Shown here: positions 12,103-24,100 of the stretch, one piece after another
Layout: each line of letters begins with the position of its first letter
Numbering within the stretch: the first letter of the stretch is position 1
Assembly: GCA_030737835.1 (NCBI GenBank)
Contig: JAUJYN010000020.1
Span: 1,922,001 to 1,986,000 of the forward strand
Direction of reading: 5' to 3'
Length of the DNA stretch: 64,000 bases
From: Acorus gramineus
Lineage: Eukaryota > Streptophyta > Magnoliopsida > Acorales > Acoraceae
Position numbers and translations under genes: made by a program
Notes under the pieces: generated by a model
Database searches by the model: none
Seen by the model: only the letters and a program-made list of their open reading frames with translations
Told to the model about the DNA's origin: nothing

Positions 12103-12141
12103 GGGAGGCGTTCGATGCACGTAGGTGTGCATTGCCCTCCC
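12103..12141 (+). other. Hairpin HP1 (A, 3' LTR)
   Basis: GGGAGG (12103-12108) pairs with CCTCCC (12136-12141); ATGCAC (12115-12120) pairs with GTGCAT (12127-12132). Same position relative to exon 3 as in the left LTR. Confidence 0.75.
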
Positions 12142-13306
12142 CTGGGGCACCATAATTGCGTATTAATTTGTAATAAGTGTAATCTGTGCTATGCATGATC
12201 ATTATATTGTATCCATGCCACCTTAGGCTTGTATGCTAGGAATATGCACCCTTATGTTGTGGATAGAGGCCTATACATCCTGATACCATGTTTTCATGCT
12301 AGGAAAGCCTCGACCTACGCATGCTTCCCATTTAGTTTAATTTATTTAAATCAAATGCGAGCTTATGGTTATTAGCATGCCTTAGAGAATATTATAACCT
12401 CGTGGTTATAATATATGCTTCCCCGCATCTTAGTTATGCGCCCTAGAGGAATTCTGAAGAATTCATGACATTAGTAGAGCTACAAACGGTGTCGGCGGAT
12501 CCAAGAGGATCGTATCCGTGTGGGTAGGCTGTTTCTCTTCCCTTCGTTGGATCTGTGTAGAGACTCCTCAGCGTTAGACAGGCCGTCTTGACAGAGGGAT
12601 CCTATCTGTAGGTACCTCCGATGTGTCGGACTGTGTTGATCGTGGGAGTAGACCAGGCGAGCGACGGAGTGGGGAAGAGGTTATCGGTGGACCTAGGGTG
12701 ATTAACAGCCTAGTCAGTCCCAATAGACCATGTCACCAGCTTGAGGGTGAGGGTGAGGGTGTGGTGGGTCGGCCATGTAGCGACCCACTGGATTGTGTAG
12801 TTACTGCCACTTAGAGGCTATAATTTATTTGAGGTTAATATGAATTGTGATGCATGGGTTGTGATATTCACTGAGCGTGTGGCTCACCCCTCGCATATAT
12901 TTTTCTCCAGTTATATCTGAGTCGGATCTGAAGGAGGAGATCCCCGAGGCACATCAGCAGTAGCGGAGCAGCGTCACGTTCTGCGTGTGAGAGGCCATTA
13001 GCATCCCCTTTTGATTGTATGTATTGTATTCCGTGCTTGGGCACACACTTGTATTACATTTGGATGTCATTGTATATATTGGCTCTCACAGGATAGTTGA
13101 TTATGTATCGGGTCTGTAATATGTCTTTTGAATTACAGACTCAATCTTTTAGCTTCCGCTATTTGTGTATATATTATGTCAGCCTCATTATTGTTTGTTT
13201 TGTCATTTTGATGTTGTTTAGAGTATATTATTGACCTCCTATATAGACTGCTGATATCATATATGCCATTGCCGCGCCTCGGGGACGGCCGCCCTGGGGC
13301 GTGACA

Positions 13307-13827
13307 GTTTCCACCCATGTTTTCCTTGACAAGAAATTGATTATGTATTGAACTGTAGTATGGTGATTGGTTTCCAGCCACTCACTGAGCTTGTAGCTCA
13401 CCCCTCGCATACTGTTTCTTTTCAGGGGCAGTGTTGGGCGTGGAGCTGGAGCTTTCCTGTGGCGTGGTCTTATGGGCGTGGAGCGTTCTTCCGGCCGGTG
13501 GCGAGTGCGAGGCTGTCAGCATTCCTAGAGTCATTTTATGCTTTGTAAATCGTGCATGTGGCACAGGTTGTATTTTCTTTGGTCTAGACTTGGCTCTCAC
13601 AGGACAGTGATTGTGTATTCAAGTCTGTAATAATGTTTTTGATTTACAGACATTGTTTATATATTATGCTTGCGCTTTTCAGTCAGTTATCATTATCTTG
13701 CTTTGTCGCCTTGTGTATTGTTGTTGGAGTCTTTATTGACCTCAAATATTGATAGCTGATATGATATTTATTAATTTTGCCACGTCTCGGGGACGCCTGG
13801 GGCGTGACAAAAAGTTGGTATCAGAGC
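13307..13827 (+). mobile_element. LTR 3' portion (Q) with adjoining primer site
   Basis: B/E-family LTR tail that begins exactly where the right LTR of A ends, so A appears to have inserted into this LTR; the part left of A is gone. It contains the end of intron 3, the TGAGC/GCTCA hairpin, an acceptor-like tttcttttcag and exon 4, and ends in gtgaca at 13809. A primer site TGGTATCAGAGC follows at 13816-13827, showing it was once a 5' LTR. The element interior is lost at 13828. Confidence 0.85.
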
Positions 13828-14457
13828 ACTCCAAATGACACATGCACAACATTCTTCCCCCCTTAGGAAATTTAGTCCTCAAAATTTAAGGAAACCCACA
13901 AGGGAAGACCGAATGTAGCAAGTATCACGCATAGACCTTTCGCTCCCAAGTGGTCTTTGCACCGGACTGGCGCTACCAACACACTATAATCAAAGGAACG
14001 GCCTTAGCGTGGAGCCTCTTCTCATGCTGGTCTCTGACCTCGATCCACTGCTCCACGAACGACAAATCCACCTCCAGGATGAGGCGGTCGAACGGAGTGA
14101 CACGAGCAGGATCGTGGACATAACGCCTCGGCCATGAGACAAGGACAACGTCGTAGGCATGAGCCAGCTGTCGGGGAAAGGCTACATGATAAGCCACCTC
14201 CCCAATCCACTCAATGACGAGAAATGGTCCCACTTAAGAGCAAACTCAGCTTGCCCAGAATGTCGAAACAGAGGGTGCCCTTAAACCAGGACACCTTCTT
14301 GAAAATATGATCGCCAAACCCAAAGGTAAGCCCCTGGCGACGACGACCTGGGTAGCCCTTCCATCGGTTCTGGGAGGTGCAGATGTACACACGAACCAAC
14401 CTGGCCACCGCAAGGTCAAACAACTAACTTATGGCCCATCCAACTGGCGCTCCTCAA
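13822..14457 (-). pseudogene. 3' end of a chromovirus interior, with LTR stub (fossil)
   Basis: On the minus strand, a 30-bp LTR start (13822-13851) is preceded by a polypurine tract (13852-13873) and by the integrase C-terminal and chromodomain region (about 13930-14420; HAYDVV and YVHDPARVTPF are recognisable). It is closely related to the plus-strand copy at 48890-49440. It is heavily degraded, with at least several breaks. Its far end stops at about 14457, where GC-tract sequence of another LTR starts. Confidence 0.82.
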
Positions 14458-17017
14458 CCGCGCGCGAGCGTGCGCGTGCGCGGGGTAGTGCGCCTGCGCA
14501 TGCGCCTGGGCGCGGGGCTGGGGGTCAGTGCGCGTGCTGGGGCGCGCTGGCTGGACGCGCAGTGCGCGCGGGCGCGCGCGGCAGCGCGTCTGGGCGCTCG
14601 GGCAGGCGCGCGGCAGTGCGCCGAAGGTGCTGGGGTGCGTGCGTGCGCGTGCGCATTCGTGCGTGCGCGTGCGGGGGGCCATGCGTGTGGCTGCCCGAGG
14701 GTTCGGGTAGGTGTCGGGGCACTCGGACTCGCGTGCGTACGTGCGTGCTCGCATGCGTGCGAGTCCGTATGCATGCTTGTTCGAGTATTTGATATTTCTA
14801 ATGATTTTTATGTGTAAATTGTGTTGTTACTCACCAAATTGGATGCCCCTACCTTGCAGATCTCGTCGGATGGGATGCGCGAGGTCCCGGGTTGTAAGGT
14901 GAGTGGTTCGATTCCAATCCCCCCCCCCCCCCGTCTCTAGGGATGCGCTCGACCCACATAGACGCGTGTCGCGCATCGATGAGCCCCCCTTGCTATAGTA
15001 TGAAAAACTATGCAATGCATGATTTATATGATGTAACCATGCCATATTAGACCTTGTATGCTAGGGATATGCATCCATATACCATGTATAGAGGCCCATA
15101 CATGCCTAGACACCATGTCCCTTGATTGGAAAGCCCCTATCTATGCATGTTTCCCATTTAGTTTAATTTATTTAAATCAAATGTGAGCATAATTTTATGA
15201 GCATGCCTTAGAGAATATTATAACCTTGCTGTTATAATATATGTTTCCCCGCATCTTAGTTATGCGCCCTGGAGGAATTCTTGAGAATTCATAACATTAG
15301 CAGTGTTACAAATCGTTGTCGACGGATCCAAGAGGTTGTCTTCTCCATTTGGTTGGATCCGAGTAGGGACTCCCCGGCGTTGGAAAGCTGACCTGACAGA
15401 GGGCTCCCATCTGCAGGTACCTCCGATGCGTCGGATAGTGCTGATCGTGGGAGTATATCAGGTAGAAGCTACGGAGTGTGGGAGAGGCTACCGGGTGGAC
15501 CAAGGGTTGGAGAGCGGTCTAGTCTGAAAAGGCCCATGACACCCCTAAAGGGTGAGCGTGGGGTGGGTCGGCAATGTTACGACCCTCTAACTTGTGTAGT
15601 TACTCCCGTATAGGGACTATGAATACTTTAAGGTTAATATGAGTGTGTTGATTGTTGTTATGCCTGTGTTTTGATATCTCGATAAGTGAGTGTCGAGAGT
15701 AATTGTTTTCCATTGGGTTCGCTTTGCGAACATGGGATCGTTCTCCCCCTCGTTGGATCCGATGTAGGAACTTCTCGGGTTAGTTCTCCTGACAGAGGGC
15801 TCCCACCCGTAGGTACCACCGATGCATTCGGAAGAGTACTGATCGTGGGAGTATACCAGGTAGAGGCTACCCGAGGAAAGGGCTACTGGCGGACCAAGGG
15901 TGTAGAGCGGTGAGTTGAGGAGATCGGGTTGTAGATACTACCCGGGAGAGGGTTAACGAATGATGTTTCGGGCGTGGGAATCGTTCTCCCCTTCGTTGGA
16001 TCCGAGTAGGGACTTCCCGGCGATTACAGCTGTCCTGACAGAGGGCTCCTGTCCATAGGTACCACCGACGCGTTCGGAAGAGTACTGATAGTGGGAGTAT
16101 ACCAGGTAGAGGCTACGCGGGAGAGGCTACCAGTGGACCAAGGGTGTAGAGCAGTCTAAGCCTCTTCCAAAAGTCCCAATAGTCTCCCTCCTGGAGTGAG
16201 GGTAAAGATGAGGTGAAGACACATCGCCGCGTGACCCATTCGTTGTTCGACCGTTCCCATAGCTGTTGGGTCCGGTCTTGTATCGATGTTTAAAGGACAT
16301 CGTTGGGCGATTATCTAGATGTAGATGATCCAGTAGTGTTGTGTAGACCAGTAAATCCGGGTCTCTTCGACCGACGGTATGGTCTCTCCCCAGACCAGTA
16401 AATCCGGGTCTCTTCGACCGACGGTATGGTCTCTCCCCAAAAGTCCCAAGAGACTCCCTCCGGGAGTGAGGGTGGGGGTGAGGTTGGTCGCGCCGCCGCG
16501 TGACCCAGTTATCCATGGGTTTCCACCCATGTTTTCCTTGAAAGGAAATTGATTATGTATTGAACTGTAGTATGGTGATTGGTTTCCAGCCACTCACTGA
16601 GCTTGTAGCTCACCCCTCGCATACTGTTTCTTTTTAGGGGCAGTGTTGGGCGTGGAGCTGGAGCTTTCCTGTGGCGTGGTCTTATGGGCGTGGAGCGTTC
16701 TTCCGGCGGGTGGCGAGTGCGAGGCTGTCAGCATTCCTAGAGTCATTTTATGCTTCGTAAATCGTGCATGTGGCACAGGTTGTATTTTCTTTGGTCTAGA
16801 CTTGGTTCTCACAGGACAGTGATTGTGTATTCGAGTCTGTAATAATGTTTTTGATTTACAGACATTGTTTATATATTATGCTTCCGCTTTTCAGTCAGTT
16901 ATCATTATCTTGCTTTGCCGCCTTGTGTATTGTTGTTGGAGTCTTTATTGACCTCAGGTATTGATAGCTGATATTTTATTTATTTTGCCACGTCTCGGGG
17001 ACGCCTGGGGCGTGACA
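14458..17017 (+). mobile_element. 5'-truncated LTR (M), B/E family
   Basis: Begins inside the GC tract of intron 2 (14458-14770) and runs to a normal LTR end at 17017. Exon 3 is 14860-14898 (39 nt), intron 3 14899-16637 (1739 nt) and exon 4 16638-17017. Between exon 3 and HP1 (about 14942-14977) is a C run of about 14. Intron 3 has three copies of the roughly 170-bp stem-module block (about 15330-15500, 15740-15905, 15985-16150); the first P1 stem is 15404-15409 with 15448-15453. The first copy of HP2 (aattcttgagaatt) lies near 15280. Confidence 0.88.
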
Positions 17018-17593
17018 GGAGAAGAGGAAAGGGAAACATACATAGCATAACAACACATGAAGAACACACACACACACACACCTTCTATAACCTTTAAGTT
17101 CGTCTTCTTCTCCTTCCTTTTCCTTCTCAAATAAACAAATGGGGGAGCCAAAGAGAGGGTGAGAAATGAGAGGTCGGATGGATTTTTCTCTAAGGGAGGG
17201 AGAGAGAAGGAGAGAAAAAGAGAGAGAGAGAGAGAGAGAGGCCATCAATGCCCAAGAAGGGGTTTGGTGGAGGTTTGACCTAGGCCAACCTAACCAAACT
17301 ACTAAACAAACATAGTTGACCAGTCAATGGTCAACCTTGACTTGGTCAAATTCTCCCCCCAATTGACAATCCAGCAACGACCAAAACCCGGATACGATTC
17401 AGAATTGCATATTTTTCAAAATGTTACCGAAACTCGATGAAATTTTTATGGGTAGTACAAAACGGTACCAGGACCCATAATATGCAGTTAGATTTTCAAT
17501 CAGAGTACTCCAACTCCCGCAGCTGGCTAAAAGCCAAAATTTTAGCGACTCCGATCGAAAAAAAATAAGGCTCCAAATGATACAGGCATAACA
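17018..17593 (-). mobile_element. LTR 5' stub (P)
   Basis: Minus-strand LTR start at 17593 (tgttatgcctgtatcatttgg when read on the minus strand, with differences), followed leftward by U3, a TTGAC-rich segment near 17300-17350 and the exon 1 region with a (CA)n run near 17067-17083. It stops at 17018, where LTR M ends. Its right flank is intron 2 of LTR N, so it inserted there. Confidence 0.78.
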
Positions 17594-18139
17594 CTTAAGG
17601 AGATAGAAATCTGCCTTATTTACAACCCAAAACCAACACCATCCATGCATAAACACAAACACCTCTTGTGCAGCAGCAATTACACATAACAACACTCTCC
17701 CAACAACACCCACATGTGCTATAAAGCCAGAAAAGAAGAGGGAAAGGCTTACCAAGAGAGGGGTAGGGAAAGGGGGGGGGCTCTCGAACGCACCCACGAC
17801 CACCTCGACCACCACCACCACTACCACCACCTCCTTTGCTTCTCTTCTTCATGGCTGAACCAAAATAGGTGGGGAAAACAGGGGATCCATTAGAGGCTAG
17901 GGAAGAACGAGAGGGGGAAGACAACATCAATACATGCACACACTAACCTTGATCACTTCCTCTTCACGCTCTTCCATCTTCTCCTTCTCCTTCTTTTTTT
18001 TCTCCACCAAACACACAAGAGAGGGAGAGCAGAATGAGAGAATGAGAGGCATTTTTGGATGGAGAGAGAGAGGGAGAGAGAAAGGGGGTTTTTACACTCC
18101 CAAATAGTGTTTAGGGGTGACTTTAAGGGGGGGAAGGGG
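17594..18139 (-). mobile_element. LTR N, left visible part
   Basis: Minus-strand LTR of the I family, covering the proximal part of intron 2, exon 2 (about 17757-17850, GGT-rich on the minus strand) and the exon 1 side. It is interrupted at 18139 by LTR B1 and continues at 24818. The close relative without B1 is at 60470-61010, which shows the uninterrupted order. Confidence 0.8.
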
Positions 18140-21100
18140 TGTTATGCCTGTGTCATTTGGAGCCATTTCGGTTAAGCCTTGGTCGCATCTGGGTCATTCA
18201 GGGCCTTTTTCTTTTTCGATCGGAGTCGCTAAAATTTTAGCTTTTAGCCATCTGCGGGAGTTAGGGTACTCTGATTGGAAATCTAACTGCATATTATGGG
18301 TCCTGGTACCATTTTGTACTACCCATAAAAATTTCATCGAATTCCGGTAACGTTTTGAAAAATATGCAGTTCTGAATCGTATCCGGGTTTTGAGAGTTCC
18401 TGGTTGGTCGAATAGTGTGAGATATTTTGGGGATGTGGTGACCTTTGGTAACCTTACCCCCACCTTGCTTGGGGAGGAAGAAACCATTGGTTATTTGATT
18501 TGTGAGTGGGTGAGCCTAACCCTAACCTCACACCCCCCTTAAGGTCACCCCTAGGCACTATTTGGGCATGAAAATAACATTTTTGCCCTCTCTCTCCCCC
18601 CCCCCTCTCTCCCATTTCGTGGTACACTTTCCCTCCCTCTCTTATGGCTCTCTTTCGCCCCAAGTGTTTGATTTTATGCCAAGGAGAAGAAGATGGAGCA
18701 AGAAGAGGAGGTGCAAGTGCATGAAGGTGAGTTTTGTGCCTTTGTTGTTGTTGTTGATTCCCCTCTCTCTAGCTCCCTTTTTATGCCCTTCTCTCCTCTG
18801 TTTTTCAGCCAAGAAGGGCTGGTGGAGAGGCTGAAGAGGAGGTGTGGTGGTGGTGGTGGTTGAGGTGGCCGTGGGCGCATCGAGAGCCCCGCATCTCCCC
18901 CTTTCCCTTTCCCTCTTTTGGTAAGTCCTCTTCCCCTTCTTTTTTATTTTTAGGGCTGTTGGGATGGTTGGGGAGGTCATGCATGCTAGGTAGATGGGTT
19001 AGAGTGTGTGTGAGGGGTTGGGGAGGGGTTAAAAGGTGCTGGGCGCGCGCGCAGACGCACATGCAGAGGGGCCCTGGTAGGCGCAGGCGGGCGCGTGCGC
19101 TTGCGCGCGGGTGCGCGCGGAGCGGGCGCATGGGTGCGTGCGGATGCTGGCAGCGAGCGGGGTGCGCGCAGGGCGTGCGCGCGAGTGCGCGCGAGCGCGC
19201 GGGGCAGGTTGTCTGGGCGGGTCTGGGCACGCGGCTGGGTGCCAGTGAGCGCGGGCGCGTGCTGGGGCATGCGCGGGGCTGCCCAGGGTCTCGGGTAGGT
19301 GCTGGGGCACTTGGGCATGCGTGCATACGCGCATGCTCGCATGCGTGCGAGCCCGTATGCGTGCATGTCTAAGTCTTAGGCATTTCTAGTAATTTCTAAG
19401 TGTTATAATGTGTTGTTACTCACCAAATTTGATGCCCTTACCTTGCAGATCTCGTCGGATGGGATGCGCGAGGTCCCGGGTTGAGGTGAGTGGTTTGGTC
19501 CAATCCCCCCCCTCTTGAGATGCGCTCGACGCGCGTAGTCGTGCGTCACGCATCGATGGGGCGTCCTAGCTATACTACTTGTGTAGATAAGTAGTATGAC
19601 CATGCTTAGACTATAATATGTTAGATATCTTGCATGCTAGGCTTATATTACATGTATTGTGTCCATGTATGAATGATTGTGTTGCATGCGCCCCTCTAGT
19701 ATGGGCATGTATTGTTGTAATGTGTATTGATGTATAGAATATGGCATGCCTTAGGTAGTATTGTAATACTACTCCCATCATATTAATTGGAATATCCAAC
19801 ATGATTAAGTCTGGGTTATTAACGGGCTGCCTAATATTCCCTTGCGATAAGACTCGAGGGCGTGGTGTAGTTGTTGCACCCATGCTAATGGGGCAAAGCT
19901 ATGACCGACTTCATGAGATGATGATCTCTCTCACCCTCTCCCTCTACATGAACTGAGTAAGTAGATGCGATTTCCTACTCAACTCATGTTCGTTTGGAAT
20001 ATTGGCATGCACCTGTTAGTGCGCGAGATCGCGCTTGACCCTTACCTTTTAAGTTTGTGATATCCAACACATGCTTAAGTTAGGCCTTGTGTGCTTATGT
20101 GATTAATGACCATATATGCATGTTGTATGATTTATTATGATGTAAATCTATGATTAGGGAGTATCCCTATGATTAATTGATATGTGATCGTGCATATGGT
20201 TCATGCACATAACTAAGATTAATTTCTCCTATAAAATATATGCACATGTTAAAACTAATTAGGTCTATCTGAAATAGGCGTGGGTATGACCCGTTGTCGA
20301 GTTGCATCTTATTAGTCAGAGCGCTAGCGATGTAATCACCCCCGTGCATCCGAGCGATGCACTCGTTTGGAATTTTGGAGAATTCATTATCTTATCGGTT
20401 TTGTTAAAACCGGTAGTTGTGGCATTAAGCTAGGCCTACCCGTGCTAGGCGTGTATATGAACTGTTATGCCTGTGTCATTTGGAGCCATTTCGGTTAAGC
20501 TTTGGTCACATCTGGGTCATTCAGGGCCTTTTCTATTTTTTGATCGGAGTTGCTAAAATTTTGGCTTTTAGCCACCTATGGGAGTTAGAGCACTCTGATT
20601 GGAAATCTAACTGCATATTATGGGTGCTGGTACCGTTTAGTACTGCCCATAAAAATTTCATCGAATTCCGGTAACGTTTTGAAAAATATGCAGTTCCAAA
20701 TCGCATCCGGGTTTGGTCGTTACTGGGTTTCGGTGGGCGAGATATTTTTGAGTGTATGGTGCGTACGAGCGTGCGCGTGAGTGGGGCAGGTTCTCTGGGC
20801 GGGCCTGGGCATGCGGCAGGGTGCCAGTGCGCGCGCGCGTGCGTGCGCGTGCGTGCGCATGCTGGGGCATGCGCGGGGCTACCCAGGGGCTCGAGTAGGT
20901 GCTGGGGCACTTGGGCATGCGTGCGTACGCGCGTGCTCGCATGCGTGCGAGCCCGTATGCGTGCATGTCTAAGTCTTTGGTAATTCTAGTGATTTCTAAG
21001 TGTTAAATTATGATGTTACTCACCAAATTTGATGCCCTTACCTTGCAGATCTCGTCGGATGGGATGCGCGAGGTCCCGGGTTATGGTGAGTGGTTTGATC

Positions 21101-24100
21101 CAATCCCCCCCCCCTCGGGATGCGCTCGACGCGCGTAGTCGTGCGTCGCGCATCGATGGGGCCCCCTAGCTATACTACTTGTGTAGATAAGTAGTATGGC
21201 CATGCTTAAGCTATAATATGTAGATATCTTGCATGCTAGGCTTATATACATGTATTGTATTCATGTATGAATGATTGTGTTGCATGAGCCCCTCTAGTAT
21301 GGGCATGTATTTTTGGTAATGTGTATGGATGTATAGAATATGGCATGCCTTAGGTAGTATTGTAATACTACTCCCACCATATTAATTGGAATATCCAGCA
21401 TGAATAAGTCTGGGTTAATAATGGGCACCTGCCTAATATTCCCTTGCGATAAGACTCGAGGGCGTGGTTTGCGCCCATGCTAATGGGGCAAAACTATGAC
21501 CAGCTTCATGAGATGATGATCTCTCTCGCCCTCTCCCTCTGAACGAACTGAGTAAGTAGATGCGATTTCCTACTCGACTCAGGTTCGTTTGGAATATTGG
21601 CATGCACCTGTTAGTGCGCGAGATCGCGTTTGACCCTTTCTTTTAAGTTGGCGATATCCAACGCATGCTTAAGTTAGGCCTTGTGTGCTTATGTGATTAA
21701 TGACCATGTATGCATGTTGTATGATTTATTATGATGTAAATCCATGTTAGGGAGTGTCCCTATAATTATTAGATGATTGTGCATATGGTTCATGCACATA
21801 GCTAGATATAATTCTCCTGGATATATTTATATGCGCATGTTAAAAACTGATAGGCCTATCTGAAATAGGCGTGGGTATGACCCGTTGTCGGGTTGTACCT
21901 TATTAGTTAGAGCGCTAGCGATGTAATCGCCCCGTGCATCCGAGCGATGCACTCGTTTGGAATTCAGGAGAATTCATTACCTTATCGGTTTTGTTAAGCC
22001 GGTAGTGGGGCATTAGGCTAGGCCTACCCGTGCTAGGCGTGTATATGAACCGCCTGTTGGGTTATGTGCCTTGAGATTATTTTTGCATGAGAGCAGAGGC
22101 AACCCCCTTGTGTCCGAGCGACGCAACCGTGTGGGAGTACAATAGTGTTCGCTCTCTTTGATATGTGATTATCGAGAGTAGTTGATTTCCATGGGTTCGC
22201 TTTGCGAACATGGAATGTTTACTCCCAATGTCGTCCGTGTTGAAGAGGCCCGGGTTGTAGCTGTCCTGACAGAGGGCTCCCATCCGTAGGTACCACTGAT
22301 GTGTTCGGGGGCGTACTGATCGTGGGAGTGTACCAGGTAGAGGCTACCCGGGAGAGGGCTAACGAATGATATTGCGAGCGTGGAATCGTTCTCCCCTTCG
22401 TTGGATCCGATGTAGGAACTTCCCGGCGTTGGAAAAGCTGTCCTGACAGAGGGCTCCCATCTGTAGGTACCACCGAGGCGTTCGAAAGCGTACTGATCGT
22501 GGGAGTATACCAGGTAGTGACTACCCGGGGAAAGGGCTACCGGTGGACCAAGGGTGTAGAGCAGTCTAGGTCTCTTCCAAAAGTCCCAAGAGTCTCCCTC
22601 CGGGAGTGAGGGTGAGGATGAGGTGAAGACACGTCGCCGCGTGACCCATTCGTTGTTCGTCCGTTCCCATAGTTGTTGGGTCCGGTTGCGTATCGATGTT
22701 CAAAGACATCGTTGGGCAGTTATCCCGATGTAGATGATCCAGTAGTGTTGTGTAGACCAGTAATCCCGGGTCTCCTCGACCAACGGTATGGTCTCTCCCC
22801 AAAAGTCCCAAGAGTCTCCCTCCGGGAGTGAGGGTGAGGGTGAGGTTGGTCGCGCCGCCGCGTGACCGTGTTATCCATGGGTTTCCACCCATGTTTTCCT
22901 TGAAAGGAAATTGCTTTAGTATTGAACTATTATGGTGATTGGTTTCCAGCCACTCACTGAGCTTGTAGCCCACCCCTCGCAGACTGTTTCTTTTCAGGGG
23001 CAGTGTTGGGCGTGGAGTTGGAGCTTCCCTGTGGCGTGGTCTTATGGGCGTGGAGCGTTCTTCCGGTGGGTGGCGAGTGCGAGGCTGTCAGCAGTCCTAG
23101 AGTCATTTTATGTATTGTAAATCGTGCATGTGGCACAGGTTGTATTTTATTTGGTCTAGACTTGGCTCTCACAGGACAGTGATTGTGTATTCGAGTCTGT
23201 AATAATGTTTTTGGTTTACAGACATTGTTTATATATTATGCTTCCACTTTTCAGTCAGTTATCATTATCCTTGCTTTGCCACCTTGTGTGTTGTTGTTGG
23301 AGTCTTTATTGACCTCAGGTATTGATAGCTGATATTTCATTATTGCCACGTCTCGGGAACGGCCGCCCTGGGGCGTGACATTATGTGCCTTGGGATTATT
23401 TCTGCGTGAGAGCAGAGGCAACCCCCTTGTGTCCAAGCGACGCAACCGTGTGGGAGTACAATAGTATTCGATATCATCGATATGTGATTATCGAGAGTAG
23501 TTGTTTTTCCATTGGGTTCGCTTTGCGAACATGGAGTGTTTCCTCCCAATGTCGTCCGTGTTGAAGCGGGCCGGGTTAAAGCTGTTCTTACAGAGGGCTC
23601 CCATCCGTAGGTACCACAGATGCGTTCGAAAACGTACTGATCGTGAGAGCATACCAGGTAGAGGCTACCTGGGAGAGGGCTAACGAATGATATTGCGAGC
23701 GTGGAATCGTTCTCCCCTTAATTGGATCCGATGTAGGAACTTTCCGGTGTTGGAAAAGCTGTCCTGACAGAGGGCTCCCATCCGTAGGTTCCACCGAGGC
23801 ATTCAAAAGCGTACTGATCGTGGGAGTATACCAGGTAGTGACTACCTGGAGAAGGGCTACCGGTGGACCAAGGGTGTAGAGGAGTATAATCTCTCCAAAA
23901 GTCCTATGTCACCTGTAAAGGGTGAGGGTATGAGGTGAAGACACGTCGCCGCGTGACCCATTCATGGTTCGTCCGTTCCCATAGTTGTTGGGTCCGGTTG
24001 CGTATCGATGTTCAAAGACATCGTTGGGCAGTTATCTCGATGTAGATGATCCAGTAGTGTTGTGTAGACCAGTAATCCCGGGTCTCGTCGACCAACGGTA

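Larger units (their letters stand above)
3350..13306 (+). mobile_element. Ty3/gypsy chromovirus A (Tekay/Del-like)
   Basis: Most complete element in the window. Order: left LTR 3350-5708 (missing about its first 320 bp relative to the right LTR), primer site 5714-5725, gag about 5828-7080, protease, reverse transcriptase, RNase H, integrase and chromodomain about 7218-10621, polypurine tract 10658-10670, right LTR 10671-13306. The domain order PR-RT-RH-IN-CHD defines a chromovirus; the Tekay/Del clade is inferred from the initiator-Met primer, long LTRs and Gag start. It is a fossil: coding parts carry roughly six to eight breaks. A hand comparison of about 215 LTR bases (4570- versus 12170-) shows about ten differences, near 4-5%. 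At rates commonly used for grass LTRs this would mean one to a few million years, but the rate for this species is unknown. Confidence 0.93.
10671..13306 (+). mobile_element. Right (3') LTR of element A, full length
   Basis: 2636 bp from TG (tgttatatatgtgtcac) to CA (ggggcgtgaca). Predicted leader: exon 1 ends at 11239 (aag|gtgagg), intron 1 11240-11331 (ends tttttcag), exon 2 11332-11433 (102 nt, GGT-rich), intron 2 11434-12041 with GC tract about 11545-11905, exon 3 12042-12077 (36 nt), intron 3 12078-12910 (833 nt, ends tttctccag), exon 4 12911 to the LTR end. Intron 3 carries HP1, HP2, P1, the G4 motif and HP3. The splice motifs match plant consensus; no transcript data are available here. 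Confidence 0.9.

Noticed and set aside
17399-17830. Gly-rich RGG-like peptide encoded by LTR exon 2 (GGGGSGGGGRGGRG)
   Set aside because: The (GGT)n block is shared by all families, but frames and stops differ between copies, so it reads better as a purine-rich exon motif than as a protein.
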